Source of the DNA: Drosophila persimilis
Lineage: Eukaryota; Arthropoda; Insecta; Diptera; Drosophilidae
Direction of reading: 5' to 3'
Length of the DNA: 64,000 nt
NCBI RefSeq assembly: GCF_003286085.1
Contig: NW_020825426.1
Coordinates: 62,001-126,000 of the forward strand
This document shows positions 23,401-36,184 of this stretch, in pieces. The notes beneath the pieces are model-generated. The model ran no database searches. It was given only the letters and a program-made list of their open reading frames with translations, and was not told the origin of the DNA. Positions within the stretch are counted from its first letter, which is position 1. Each line of letters starts with the position of its first letter. The translations under genes were made by a program, and so were the position numbers.

Positions 23401-26400
23401 AGACTCAATAAAACATCGATAATATTAAATTATATTAAGTACATATATATGAGGTGGATCGAATGAAGAACTGCTCCAGTAATAGAATGATGTTTGTGGT
23501 TCGGTATGCGAGGATGATGATGGCTGTGGGACGCGCGGCAACGATGGTGATGAGGATGATAACTATGAGCTATGATGTAGGGATGGTTAAACGGTAGGAT
23601 ACTCACTTGTTCGGTCAGCAAACCGTTCGGACAGTCTTTCAAAAAACCTTTGTGCCTTTCGTTGGTGTCATAGATCATGATAGCGGATAGCATAGCCCAC
23701 AGAGGTTACAGGGAGAGACAGCGGGAAAAAAAAGCAGAACCAGGCACCAGAAGGAGAAAAAAAAATAAATTACCGTAAGAGAGAGCGACAGAGGGAGAAA
23801 GAAAAAAATGGAAATGAACCGAAAAAATAAAATTAAATTAAATTAAAAACAAATCATTTTTGAACACAAAGCAATTGACCGAGAAATTTTAACAAACGAA
23901 AAGCGTAAAATTTCGCGCAGATAAAGTATTTAAGTCTGAAATGCTTTTCCATTTGAAATTTACATAATTTTTCGTTCGTTTTCAAATTAAGTAAATAAAA
24001 TATCGTCTAATTGAAGCAAAACAAAGATACAACCAAATTTGAAAATTTAAAAATTGTAAGCCAATATTGAATTGGAAGTGCAATCAGTGAAGATTAAAAA
24101 AAAAATAATAATAAAAAAAGGCGAAATGGAATGATAGTAGGTATAGGAGAAATTTCAACTCTTAAAATTTGTTGCTTTCCTATAGCTTACCATTGACGAA
24201 TTTCCTTTTCGGTGACTGTAAAATAAAGAGAAATTCAAGATTAGTTGTGTGATTTCTGAGATTCAACTGAGTTTCGCATGGGGTTGCGCCGCAAGGGTCT
24301 CCCCATGTTATTATTCTTAATATCAACTCCAGCTCTCTCAATTGGCCCTCTGCTGGGGCCAAGTGTCGTGGCTGAGCGGCTGAGTTATGGCAGCTTATTT
24401 AAGGTCTCAGCCTTGGATATTGACTGTGCTCACTTGAGAGGCTTAGTGGACACCTCTCCAGGACACATCCGCCCACCATTTCCGATTTTGCTGTTGTTAG
24501 TACCTGTGTACTGTATATGAGTAATGTATAGTCCAGCAACAAAGAAGTGCTATAATTATATTTTCCATTTTTATATTACGGTTCCGCTCTCGTTTCGCCT
24601 GCATGCGAGGCATTTAACCAGAATTATCGTCTACTTTGAAGCGCGTGCGGCACTCTCCTAGTTTAGATGTGAGACAGTTAAAAAGGCACAGTAAAAAGCA
24701 CTTTGAAAGTGAAAAAGAGAAAAAGACGTTCTTAATGATCTACTCCTGGAAGTGAAACACGTTAACCCCTGCTCAGGGTGTTAGTTTACACTGAGAAAAC
24801 TGGTTCTTTGACATTCGAGTCGATCGAGTCGTTTGTTAAGCTTTTCTACATGCTTAATTTCTGCATCTCCAATCAATTCTCGCAGTGTGTTTTCTGGCAC
24901 GCAATTGAAAGTAGCCCGGTCCCAGCCAAAACGCAGACTGTATCTGAATAAACAGACATAACCAGTAATACCCACGAACGCCCCCCCCACACACACACAC
25001 CCTATGACATCGCACCACGAAACCTTTTTAAAAGTCTGCGCACACCAACGCGTTCCAGGGCTAAGTAAGCTCAAAGGACCGTTATCCTGCCGCTCGTCAG
25101 TGGCTGTCGATGTGGGCCCGACAACGACTTTTAATGCGGCTAGATGAATAATACATACATGTGTAGTTGGGTCCTTTCCTGCCGCAGCACCCCTTCACCC
25201 GCTTCACTGCCTTTACTGTACGAGTATGAGTATATTTGTATACCACTGGCAGCTGTAAAGCAAATACATAAGTTCATAGCCAGAAAGTCCCCCCCGCCCA
25301 GGCCCAGGCTCGGGCCGGTGCTCCTCCATCTCTCGCTCCATTTCTTCATTTCGCTCCTTGCAGTGTGGCTCCAGCAGACTCAAGAAAGTAAGGCTATTCT
25401 CCGTGCCGAAGCTTTTGATATTGTTTCCGATGCATCGATCCCTATGAATTTAACATATATGTATGTATGTGATGCATAATGATATTTCATGGCCATAATA
25501 AATATTACATTCATGACGAACAAATATGCTTTCTTTTCAATCCCAAGTGTCTACTCAATCCCAAAATATCCTTTTGCAAGGGTATGATTAAATCGATCTA
25601 ATTGTTCATTTCTTCAAAGCAGCATTTCTGCACTCTCTTGCCTTTCAGTTCCCGGAACCCTTTTCTCCCATCCCAGCTCTCGCCCTACACCAAAAGTCGT
25701 TTGTGGCCCGCATCGTTTATTATACCCGATACTCAAAATGAGTATTGGGGTATATTAGATTTGTGGTAAAAGTGGATGTGTGTAACGTCCAGAAGGAATC
25801 GTTTCCGACCCTATAAAGTATATATATTCTTGATCAGCATCAATAGCCGAGTCGATTGAGCCCTGTCTGTCTGTCCGTCCGTCCGTCTGTCCGTCTGTCC
25901 GTCCCCTTCAGCGCCCAATGCTCAAAGACTATAAGAGCTAGAGCAACGATGTTTTGGATCCAGACTTCTGTGATATGTCACTGCTCCAAAAATATTTCAA
26001 AACTTTGCCTAGCCCACTTCCGCCCCCACAAAGGGCGAAAATCTGTGGCATCCACAATTTCGACGATACGAGAAAACTAAAAACGCAGAATCGTAGAAGA
26101 TGACTATATCTTCTAGAGTGCAAAATCTGAACCAGATCGTATAATTATTACAGCCAGAATCACGAAAACAATTTCACTTTTTCTCGCTCTGTCTCACTCT
26201 AACACACAGGTTTCATGGTCGGTTTTGCCAATTGCAAAATATGAGTTCAAGGATCTCAGAACCTATAAAAGCCAGAGCAACCAAATTTGGTATCCACACT
26301 CCTGTGATATCGGACCTTGACCGTTTCCTGTCCAAATTTCGCCACACCCCCTTCCGCCCCCGCAAAGGACGAAAATCTGAGGCAACCACAAATCTCAGAG

Positions 26401-29400
26401 ACTATTAAGGCTAGAGTAACCAAATTTGGTACACACACTCCTTTAAGATGTCACTATAAAACGTATAGCTCAGAATTTCGCCCCACCCCCATCCGCCCCC
26501 ACAAAGAACGAAAATCTGTTGCATCCACAATATTGCAGATTTGAGAAAACTAAAAACGCAGAATCATAGATAATGACCATATCTATCAGATTGCTGAATC
26601 TGGATCAGATCAGATCATTTTTATAGCCAAAAGGAACAAATCAATTTGCAGTGGCTACGCAGCGCCCGACGTCACGCTCAGACTGATTTTCTGTCTCTCT
26701 CGCACGCACTCTTTGTCGTGTCGTTAAATATTAGCGGCGTCTGCCGGAGGAGAGCCATACTGACTTAGTATCGGGTATAACCGTAGAGTTGCGGTGTCCG
26801 CAGCAACTCACAACGTTCCCCCTCGTTTCATTTTCTTTTGTGCTACCTAAGTGGGAAGTCCTAGACAGAATTAGAGGGCGGCGCCACAAAAAAGAGGCAA
26901 AAATGCTGTATTTTTTGTTTTTATTAATTGAATTTCATTTTAAACAGATTTAATATCATCTTTTACACACATGCATGCACAGCGGGGGGACACAAGAAAA
27001 AATGTGTAGCAAAGCAAAAGCCTGCCGCTTGGTGTGGCTGTGCCCAAATGCTAATTAATGAATGGGACCCTGGAAAAAGAGCCACCGCGAACTTAAAATG
27101 AGCTGCGAACTGCATGAGGGCCACGTAGACACATGGGGGAGAGCGCAGACCAGTCCACCTGTTTGACTTAACTCGAAGCACAGGTGGGTTCGCCTGTCTT
27201 TAAGGCCTGGCACTCAACTGAAACATAAACCTGGCTACAGGAGTGCGTCTCAAAATAATGTTAATTGCAACCTCAGCTTCCTCCATTAATCCCCATAGCA
27301 ATGCGTTCTGTTAGTAATAGAAGAAAGAGTCATCACAGATGGTATGGGCACTATCGAATCAATATAACCATATACTTGAAGACATATGTATGTAACTCGA
27401 AGCCAAATCGGATAACTGTGTCATTTATGTACGTAGCTGTCAAAGTATCGATGAATCTTACAGTGTCTGATTAGTCTGATTGGTCTCCATTCTACCGTAT
27501 TCACCCTATTCCCTCTCAGTCACTCCCCTTCATCAATACTTGGTCGTGCTGGTTCCTGGCGATGCCTCACCTTTTCTTGTTGCATTTAAATATTCGATTT
27601 CCACTATTAAATGAGAGACAAAATGCTAAGACAAGATAAGTGCAAGCTCGCATATGGCAGAGGGTCCAAAAGGGGCGTAAGGAACATAATAAGTGCAATA
27701 ATAATTTCAACATTCGAGTGAATTTTGAGTGCTAGCCCCTGATAGGATGCCAATGCGTATTATACTGTATGGGAATGGGAGTAACAGTGGGGGTAGCATC
27801 CAAGCATTTAAGAATCTTTTTTCTAACCCTCTCTCACTCCCACTCAGCTTTCTGATTGCATAGTGGAATGCATGTCGCTGAGCCAAGTGAATGCGGCTCA
27901 AAATTGCAATATGACACTGCAAAAGCGTGTTAATTGCCAAGAAATGTTAATATGGTATCCCTCGGCAGGGGTCGTTCATTTTAGTTTTATAAGCGATTGG
28001 CCCACCAACCCCCACATGACACACTTGGGTTACAGCTACACCGCCCCACTTTCAACTCTACAGCTGTTTTCAAAAGCGTAAAACAAAAATGAAAATCATG
28101 CATGCTGCCTGCCAAAGTGGTTCACAGGTAAGGACAAGTGAACGGGAATTAGGGTAGGAATGGAGGGACCATGCTAAAACTAATAAAATGTTGCACACAC
28201 TTCAACGTCTGATGGCCGTTATGGCCGGTACTCAAACAGTATAAGGGTATCTTAGATCGAATGATTATTATACCCAGAATAAGGAATTAATATTTTCCCG
28301 TGGCTGCGCACTGCGTCGTGCGCGTGCCTAGCGCACGCTCTATCCTCATCCTCGTCAGTGTGCGCCTCCTGACCGAGTGAGTGATATATAACGGCTAGAT
28401 GATACTTCGTTAATAAGCTACAGAGACTTTGAAAACATTGATGATGATGCTGGCTGAAGAATTTCATAGACTAAATTTATTGATGATGATGATGCTGGCT
28501 GAAGAATTTCATAGACTAAATTTAACAATAATATATTCATTGCATAGAGTACGGGACCAACTTGACATCCTAGACATCGGTTCAAGCCAAAGCAACTTAC
28601 GTGGCTTAGCCATGACATCCGGGGTAAAATATTGCTTGAATTAAAGCGTATGACAAGTGGAAGCGCTATAAGACCCAACATCACTATACAGAGTGCAAAA
28701 TAATTTTTAGCAGACTTAATAACCCAATAATATTTGGAACGAGTGAAACGTTGTGAGTCGCAACGTTGAGCTACAACCGTGACTCTACGGTTATACCTGA
28801 CACTCAGTCAGTCTGGCTCTTCTCCGCCAGAGGGCGTACACATTGTACGATGAAGAGTGTGTGAGAGAGACTGTAATAACTATCCGATCTGATCCACATC
28901 CGGCAATCTGGTAGAATTGGTAATTCTCTATGATTCTATGATTTTTTGGTTTCTTGCATCTTCAAAATTGTGGATGCCACAGATTTTCGTCCTTTGTGGG
29001 GGCGTTGCGAAATTATTGAAAAAAAACTTGATTCAGTTTAATATCACAGAAGTCTGGATGCAAAACTTTTGTTACTCTAGCTCTTGTAGTCTCTGAGAAC
29101 AAGACGTCAGACAAGACGGACACAAGCTTAAATATATACTGACTAAGTGCCGGGTATGACGTTCCCGCTTATTATACATACAGATTACAGTGGCATCAAG
29201 AATGGTTAACAAATAGAAACCAACCAGGGTTTCCGTTGTACAAGAACGTGAATTAAACGTATATTATATTCTCCTTGTAAAACATCAGGTATGACAGATT
29301 ATTCGCATATAAAATGTAAGCAAGCTAGGTCTGGGTCTGGGAATTCCCTTTTTCAGTAATGGGAAAAGCCTCTCTGCCCCCACAAACGGCTGCTTAGTGC

Positions 29401-29857
29401 CCCCAAAGAGTACGCCACTCCCCAAGGTCATCTCACCAATTGTTGAGATAATAAATGGTCAGCGATGACGAGAAGGACAATCCTTTACTCTTTGGGAATT
29501 CCTGAGGACTGCGAAAGCTTTTCTCTGATATGCGAGAGTTCAGAGGAGTTGGCACTTAGGGAGGGACTAAGACTCAGGCAACTTACAGTTACAGGTGCGA
29601 GCGAGAACGAAAGAGTAAGAGCTGCTCGGAAGGTTATATTTCGCTTAGGTTAAAAGCTGCCAAAAAGGCTCTCAAGTGCGGCCGAATATATAAGACTATG
29701 TCCTGGAACCGGCTCGCAGCTCATGGACAGAGTTCAAGGCTGGGAACGCACCCAGAAATGATTTACTGAATGTAAGGGAATAATGATACTCACAGTATGT
29801 GTCCGTTGTCAAGCGATCGATGGTGTCCTGCTTCAATTTCGAGTTTTTCTTGCCCAT
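20431..29857 (-). CDS. Frq2: Frequenin 2, neuronal calcium sensor, seven coding exons
   Basis: Coding exons in order are 29857-29794, 24215-24191 (25-nt micro-exon), 23655-23607, 21269-21180, 20897-20819, 20751-20663 and 20598-20431. All have consensus splice sites and matching phases, giving 187 aa, the usual frequenin length. It starts MGKKNSKLK, with Gly2 as the myristoylation site. EF-hand 1 is degenerate (KDCPNG). EF-hands 2-4 have calcium loops starting [24 protein letters not shown] and [12 protein letters not shown]. Residues recalled as separating Frq2 from Frq1 are all of the Frq2 type: FPDGDPS, ITSRGN, PQTEDE and HDDRLT. The family senses calcium at synapses and regulates neurotransmitter release, channels and the exchange factor Ric8a. 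The 5.6-kb intron 24216-29793 and the 2.3-kb intron 21270-23606 carry mobile elements. The 5' UTR exons are not identified. Confidence 0.96.
22170..22404 (-). mobile_element. DINE-1/ISY-like Helitron end fragment in a Frq2 intron
   Basis: Matches one end of the full unit in reverse: ATGACCATATCTACCAGAT, the ACAACACGGTCAGAC block and a terminal CAGCAACTCACAACGTTTC before CTCCTCG. Diverged and partial. Confidence 0.65.
22750..23420 (+). pseudogene. BEL/Pao-type retrotransposon fragment (protease region, zinc-knuckle-like)
   Basis: A 110-codon frame at 22783-23115 contains [20 protein letters not shown] and later [14 protein letters not shown]. This fits the aspartic protease segment of BEL/Pao Gag-Pol (family knowledge). 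A second frame from about 22990 carries a CX4HX4C knuckle-like stretch ([11 protein letters not shown]) and runs to about 23390. No RT, integrase or LTR is visible. It lies inside a Frq2 intron and is a dead fragment. Confidence 0.5.
25720..26828 (-). mobile_element. Full-length DINE-1/ISY-like Helitron copy in the large Frq2 intron
   Basis: Both ends are present in reverse orientation: TTATACCCGATACTCAAAAT at 25720 and ACAACGTTCCCCCTCGTTT near 26828. It has a (GTCY)n tract at 25862-25905 and three repeated blocks of the TTTCGTCCTTTG(C/T)GGGGGCGG type. The internal GA run is interrupted (GAGTGAGACAGAG on its forward strand). Confidence 0.85.
28236..28415 (-). mobile_element. Possible diverged DINE-1/ISY-like fragment
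   Basis: Shares a GATTATTATACCC block, a GCGCACTGCGTCGTGCG stretch and a CTGACCGAGTGAGTGATAT stretch in the order of a reversed end fragment. Heavily diverged, so the call is tentative. Confidence 0.35.
28437..28523. repeat. Tandem duplication of about 42 bp
   Basis: Two near-identical units made of GATGATGATGCTGGCTGAAG then AATTTCATAGACTAAATTT, the second with one extra GAT. Recent in appearance; located in the Frq2 intron. Confidence 0.8.
28741..29158 (+). mobile_element. Diverged DINE-1/ISY-like Helitron copy
   Basis: Starts with GAGTGAAACGTTGTGAGTCG and includes the TTGTGGATGCCACAGATTTT block, but has lost most of its 3' part. It lies in the Frq2 intron. Confidence 0.6.
29465..29653 (+). 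other. Unrecognised 62-codon frame in the Frq2 intron
   Basis: The frame has a fairly coding-like composition (Glu, Arg, Leu-rich) but no recognised domain. It is antisense to Frq2 and could be a retroelement gag scrap. I would not call it a gene. Confidence 0.15.
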
Positions 29858-31167
29858 CTTACAGTTTCCTCCAGCTGGTTATCTTCTCTTGGCCTGCTGC
29901 CCTCTGGGTATGCTCCTATGTCAGCCTTGGTGTCAAGCTCGCGGTGGCGGTAGTAGCGTTGGCAGGTGATGGGAAACACGTGTCTTATCCTGATTTGACC
30001 TCAGCTCGATCTGCAAATACAAGTGGCACCAGATTAAAAATCTCCATCATTCCCATCATCGCCATCGTCAGTAGCCCAAACGAGGCACTGCTGTACATTT
30101 TCAAGGCAAGACGTCATTTATCATGCTGCAGCTACACAGCCACACAGAGACTGTGTGCTGCACCAGCAGCATCACCACTTGCCACGGTCAGAGTTACCCT
30201 CGCCCTGTGGTCCTCAAGCCTCATACCCTTGATAAATAGCCAAAGGTACTTTGATATTTAAGCACGTCGACGCGTCCACTTGTCGTCCACATGCCTTCGC
30301 GACGGCGGGTTTTGTATGGACCCTTCCATAGTTGCACAACCATCCATGCAGCCACCCGTGCAACCACCCATCCCACATCACCGAAATCAAGGCAAAGAAG
30401 AACTACAACGACAACAAAATAGCACTAGCAGCCCAGGTACTAGGCACAATGGACTAAAGAACCATACAGAGCTCCCATCCTGAGCGGAGGGAGTCTATCC
30501 ATCAACTCAACCACATCTCAGATCGGGTGGAAAGAAGCGAGTCGTGAAGAATCCTTGAAAGAATTTGGCATTAGTCTTGAGCGGGGACGTCGTATTTTTT
30601 CTACCTTTTATGGTGGCCCGACGACAGAGAGGACGACAATGGCAGCGATACTCTCTAGAATTTCCCTCTATATATGTACATGCGTAATTAAAATTTTAAT
30701 AATTTCCCAGGCAATTTTTTTTCTTTTTTACTTCCCGTCTCCAGCACCTGCTTCCGTGAAGGAGGGGAAGAAAACTTTTTTAATTTCTTGTTGCCACCTG
30801 ACAAGCAAATTGCGTGAGACTTTAATTGACTGTGGATTGCCGATGAAGGGCGAAGACAGAGATTCACATAACGAAGGCCTACAGCTACTTCTCTCAATTC
30901 CCCCACGTGGGTGGCAGCAATCATAATTTATTGCCACATAAAAGGTCCCAGACATACTTAGACCCCAAGACTTCGGTTTGCCGTTTTACGAATTGCAGAC
31001 TAATTTGGTGGCCCTGTCGGCAGCAAAGAAAAGTCACAGAGACCGGAACTTTTGACGAAACTCCCAGCTCTCAGTTTTAGTTCAACTATAGCTCCATAGC
31101 TCTACATAGACACGACTATAAACAGAGGCAAGAACACGAAGCTGTCACAAAGCTGCAGTCTATAAGA
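29858..31167. other. Upstream of the Frq2 start codon; no exon assigned
   Basis: Frq2 5' UTR must begin here on the minus strand. The sequence just before the ATG reads CTGTAAG, so a splice acceptor directly before the ATG is possible. No other gene or repeat recognised. Confidence 0.4.
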
Positions 31168-31464
31168 AATGGTTATTTTCTACGATTCTGCGTTTTTTGT
31201 TTTCTCGTATATTTAAAATTGTGGATGCCACAGATTTTCGCCCTTTGTGGAGGCGGAAGGAGGCGGGACGATGTTTTGAAATACACTTGTAACAGTGACA
31301 TATTACAGAAGTCTGGATACAAAATGTCGTTGCTCTAGAAACGGACAGACATGGATCAATCGACTCGTCTATTGATGCTGATCAAGAATATATACTTTAT
31401 GGGGTCGAAAACGCTTCCTTGTGGACGTTACACACATTCATTTTCACCACAAATCTAATATACC
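31168..31464 (+). mobile_element. Partial DINE-1/ISY-like Helitron copy
   Basis: Covers the 3' third of the unit: the GTGGATGCCACAGATTTTCG block, the CGACTCGTCTATTGATGCTG block and ACAAATCTAATATACCC. The (GTCY)n tract is reduced to one unit. Confidence 0.7.
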
Positions 31465-32632
31465 CAAATATTCATTTCCTTTTCCATTTTCTATTTTCTA
31501 TTCCAAAACAGGAAAAACCGTCAGAGGTGCTGAAAACTTTAGAAAAACTGTTTTAGAAGATATGCCTATAAAAATATAAGGCTGTGGCACTAGCCTCTAT
31601 TGCGTATTAGACTAATTAAGTGGAGCGAAAATTGCTTCCGCATCGCCAGAAAATAAATCTGGAATAAATTTGGTCGGCATTTACTGAACGAAAGCCCTAG
31701 AATCAGCTCCGGACCGGACCGGACGAAGCAATCGCATCAAAAAAGGTCAAAAGTTGCTGGGAAGCATCATGCACACCGAGGAATGGAAGACGGGGATGGG
31801 CTTGGAGGATAGCAGGCCAGGTTGTCGGTGATGCAACTGCTAACTAGCAGGGTCCCCAGACTCACCATCGCCCTGACCTGTCCTGTCCTTTCACCACGTC
31901 CACATTCTTGCCCCATCCATGTCCCAGCATCCCTGCAGTTGTTTGTACTAACTGCTTAAGGTGTCTGTCTGTGTCCATTTCCGTGTCCAAGTCAATGTCC
32001 ATGTCCATGTCTGTATCTGTCAGGATCGGAAATTGAAAGAAAAGAAAATTGAGCATACTTTAAGACGCCGCAGTCCTCAGTCTTGTTCTCAGTGTAGGTC
32101 ATGGCTGGTATGGTATCGCTGTCCGGGGGCATTTTGCGATTTCCGATTCATATAGACATATTTCTAATAGTGAATTATATATTATGTATTCGGAAGGGTA
32201 GGCAGGAGAAAAGCAATGGTATATTTTTCTCCCACGAGTTCCAATGCTATTTTTGTTTGAAGAAGCAGGGGAAGCCAGAGAAACTTTGGAACTGAGAGCG
32301 GCTACAGAACTTAACTTAACGTTACTTTCGTAACACCCTCCCCTTTATCGAACTTTATCGTTTTAATTGCTTACTAAAAGAGAGAGCGAAAATTGGGCGA
32401 GACAAACTCGATCAAACTTGGCCTAAGTAAATTAGTTAAAATATTGAATAGGCGGCCAGCCATAAAGGGCAACTTGTATGAATATGAGAATGGGAGCTGA
32501 CAAAAAAATAAAAAAACCTAGGAACACTGCAATTAGGCATTTCCACAGAATACGTTGCGAAATGGATTAACTCTGCACGAACGTACAGCAAAGACCTTAG
32601 CATCTGAGTAACTATTTCAAAACATAAAAAAA

Positions 32633-33775
32633 ACGAGGGGGAACGTTGTGAGTTGCTGCGGACACCGCATTTCTACAGTTATACCCGATACTAAGTCAGT
32701 ATGGCTCTCCTCCGGCAGACGGCGCTAATATTAAACGACACGACAAAGAGTGCGTGCGAGAGAGACAGAAAATCAGTCTGAGCGTGACGTCGGGCGCTGC
32801 GTAGCCACTGCAAATTGATTTGTTCCTTCTGGCTATAAAAATGTTCTGATCTGATCCACATTCAGCAATCTGATAGATATGATCATTATCTATGATTCTG
32901 CGTTTTTAGTTTTCTTGTATCTTTAAAATTGTGGATGCAACAGTTTTTCGTCCTTTGTGGGGGCGAAAGGGGGTGAGGCGAAATTTTGAGATATACGTTT
33001 TATAGTGAGATCTAACAGAAGTGCGGATACCAAATTTGGTTACTCTAGCGTTAATAGTCTCTGAGATTTGTGGATGTCCCAGATTTTCGTCCTTTGCGGG
33101 GGCGGAAGGGGGTGTGGCAAAATTTTGAGACAAAACGGTCAAGGTCCGATATCACAGGACTGTGGATACCATATTTGGTTGCTCTGGCTCTTATAGGTTC
33201 TGAGATCCTTGAACTCATATTTTGCAATTGGCAAAACCGACCATGAAACCTGTGTGTTAGAGAGAGACAGAGCGAGAAAGAATGAAATTGTTTTCTTGAT
33301 TCTGACTATAATAATTATACGATCTGGTTAAGATTTTACACTCTAGAACATATAGTTATCCTCTACGATTATAGGTTTTCAGTTTTCTCGTATCTCTGAA
33401 TTCGCCCTTTGTGGGGGCGGAAGTGGTCGGGGCAAAGTTTTGAAATATACTTGTAGCAGTGACATATCACAGAAGTCCGGATATAACACGTCGTTGCTCT
33501 AGCTCTTATAGTCTTTGAGCACTAGGCGCTGATAGGGACGGACGGACGGACGGACGGACAGACGGACGGACGGACGGACAGACGGACGGACGGACAGACG
33601 GACAGACGGACAGACAGACAGGGCTCAATTGACTCGGCTATTGATCAGCTATTGATGCTGATCAAGAATATATATACTTTATGGGGTCGGAAACGATTCC
33701 TTCTGGTCGTTACGCACATCCACTTTTACCACAAATCTAATATACCCCAATACTCATTTTGAGTATCGGGTATAA
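32633..33775 (+). mobile_element. Full-length DINE-1/ISY-like Helitron copy
   Basis: Starts AACGAGGGGGAACGTTGTG and ends GAGTATCGGGTATAA. A long GACG/GACA tract at about 33538-33621 is the (GTCY)n microsatellite. An uninterrupted GA run (AGAGAGAGAC) lies at 33259-33268. Together with the reversed copy at 34236-35281 it forms a long inverted repeat. Confidence 0.88.
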
Positions 33776-34235
33776 TAAATAGTCTATGACCTCGTGAGAA
33801 TTAGAATTTCAAGGAAGCTTCAAGTATGGAGCTTGAGTAACGCTCAATTGTCTAAGTCCTGGGCCATAGGAACGGGGCATAAAAACAATTTTCCTGGCCA
33901 AAAAAAAATTTTAAAAATTGCGTCACTCCTAAAAACAACATTTTAAAGCGATAAAAAATGTACAAAACTTTATTGCAATTTTCACCATGCGTTCTCATGC
34001 GGTGTTTTACCATGAATTTGTGTAACTGCTAATCGTTTAACAAGTACGGGTATAAATTTGTGACAAAAACAAGTTTTTAAAAAGGTCTAAATCAGTCAGA
34101 ACTCATTCCATCCAAAAGATTTATTGAACTTTCCAGATTATTCAAATCTTGTTCAAATTTTAAATTTTGGGCGCCTCACCAGTCTTTGGTAAAAAGTTTT
34201 CCACGACTTTGTTTGAAAGAGGGGGAATAAAGTGG

Positions 34236-35281
34236 AAATACTCAAAGAGTATTACGTCCAGAAGGAAGCGTTTCCGACCCCATACAGTATATATATTCTT
34301 GATCAGCACCCATAGCCGAGCCGATTGAGCCCTGTCTGTCTGTCCGTCTGTCCGTCCCCTTCAGCGCCTAGTGCTCAAAGACAATAAGAGCTAGAGCAAC
34401 GATGTTTTTGATCCGAAATTCTGTGATATGTCACTGCTACAAAAATATTTCAAAACTTTGCCCTGCCCACTTCCGCCCCCACAAAGGACGAAAATCTGTG
34501 GCATCCACAATTTTAAAGATACGAAAAAACTAAAAACGCAGAATCGTAGAAGATGACTATATGTTCTAGAGTGTAAAATCTGAACCAGATCGTATAATTA
34601 TTATAGCCAGAATCAAGAAAACAATTTCATTCTTTCTCCCTCTGTCTCTCTCTAACACACAAGTTTCATGGTCGGTTTTGCCAATTGCAAAATATGAGTT
34701 CAAGGATCTCAGAACCTATAAGAGCCAGAGCAACCAAATTTGGTATCCACACTCCTGTGATATCGGACCTTGACCGTTTTGTCTCAAAATTTTGCCACAC
34801 CCCCTTCCGCCCCCGCAAAAGAAGAAAATCTGAGGCATCCACAAACCTCAGAGACTATTAAGGCTAGAGTAACCAAATTTGGTATCCGCACTTCTGTTAG
34901 ATCTCACTATAAAACGTATATCTCAAAATTTCGCCCCACCCCCTTCCGCCCCCACGAAGGACAAAAATCTGTTGCATCCACAATACTGCAGATTCGGGAA
35001 AACTAGAAGCGCAGAATCATAGAGAATGACCATATCTATCCGGTTGCGGAATCTGGATCAGATCGGAAAATTTGTATAGCCAAAAGGAACAAATCAATTC
35101 GCAGTGGCTACGCAGCGACCGACGTCACGCTCAGATTGATTTGCTGTCTCTCTCGCACGCACTCTTTGTCGTGTCGTTTAATATTAGCGGCGTCTGCCGG
35201 AGGAGAGCCATACTGACTAAGTATCGGGTATAAATGTAGAGTTGCGGTCTCCGCAGCAACTCACAACGTTCCCCCTCGTTT
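34236..35281 (-). mobile_element. Near-full-length DINE-1/ISY-like Helitron copy, reversed
   Basis: The 3' end is eroded (it begins TACTCAAAGAGTATTACGTCC), and the other end is intact at ACAACGTTCCCCCTCGTTTT. It carries a short (GTCY)n tract and an uninterrupted GA run on its forward strand (near 34644-34652). Confidence 0.85.
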
Positions 35282-35722
35282 TATTTGTATTATTTATGCT
35301 CGCCTAATGTGATTGATTATGTGTGTGAGATTGAATTGTGATTGACTAAAAGTTTTGATTGCTACTCCTAGTCTCTAATAAGTAATTTACACTACGGTTC
35401 AGTATTAAGTTTTGATGAAAACTGACTTTTTTTTTCATAGGAAACTCTTTAGGGTCCAATGGTGGAAAAAGTTGAGTTATTGTTGGTTGCCTTTCAGTTG
35501 CGTTTGTACGAATTTTCGAATACATATTTCAACCCTGGTCTGCCTATCTTGTGACTTATCACCACTACCAACAACAAAAAACAGCCATTATTGACAGTGA
35601 AAATTTTGCCATGATTAACCATGTACATGTGGATCCCCAGTCACAGTGCACAAAATAGCGCCGAGTCAATGGTATCGTTGTGCTTCTTGAAAAGATTGCG
35701 TCGAGTATTAAAAAAAGAAAAA

Positions 35723-36184
35723 AACAAGGGGAGACCATTGTGACATTAGAGGGCGCACACTGCTCGATGATAGTGTAAGTGAGAACGAGAGACACAGAGA
35801 ATGGCTAAGCACGTGGAAGGCGTTTCGTAGCCACTGTAAATCAGATCTGATCTGATATGGTAGATATGGTCATTCTCTATAGTTCTACGTTTTTAGTTTT
35901 CTCGTATTTTTGAAATTGTGGATACCACTGATTTTCATCCTTTGTGAGTGCGGAGGGGGGCGTAGCGAAAATTTGAAATACCCTTTTTTGGTTGGTCTAG
36001 CTCTTATAGTCTCTGAGAACTAGGTGTCAAACAAGGCGGACGGACAGACAGCAATGGCTATATCGACTCGGCTATTTTAGTTGATCAATTTTGGAGTCGG
36101 AAACGCTTCCGTCTGGTCGTTACACGCATCCATTTTCCCCACAAATCGAATACACCCGTATACTCTTCAAGTACCAGGTACAAG
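35723..36184 (+). mobile_element. Diverged, shortened DINE-1/ISY-like Helitron copy
   Basis: Starts ACAAGGGGAGACCATTGTG and keeps the ATATGGTCATTCTCTATAG block and the CGACTCGGCTATTTTAG block. The ends are diverged, so it is older than most copies here. Confidence 0.65.

Noticed and set aside
26317..26544. Repeated 75-78-codon frames with similar proteins (also near 32906, 34770, 58261)
   Set aside because: These are translations of the same internal block of the Helitron-like repeats, not a gene family.
33538..33621. GACA/GACG array resembling a CRISPR or satellite
   Set aside because: It is the (GTCY)n microsatellite of the Helitron-like unit; there are no spacers and this is a eukaryote.
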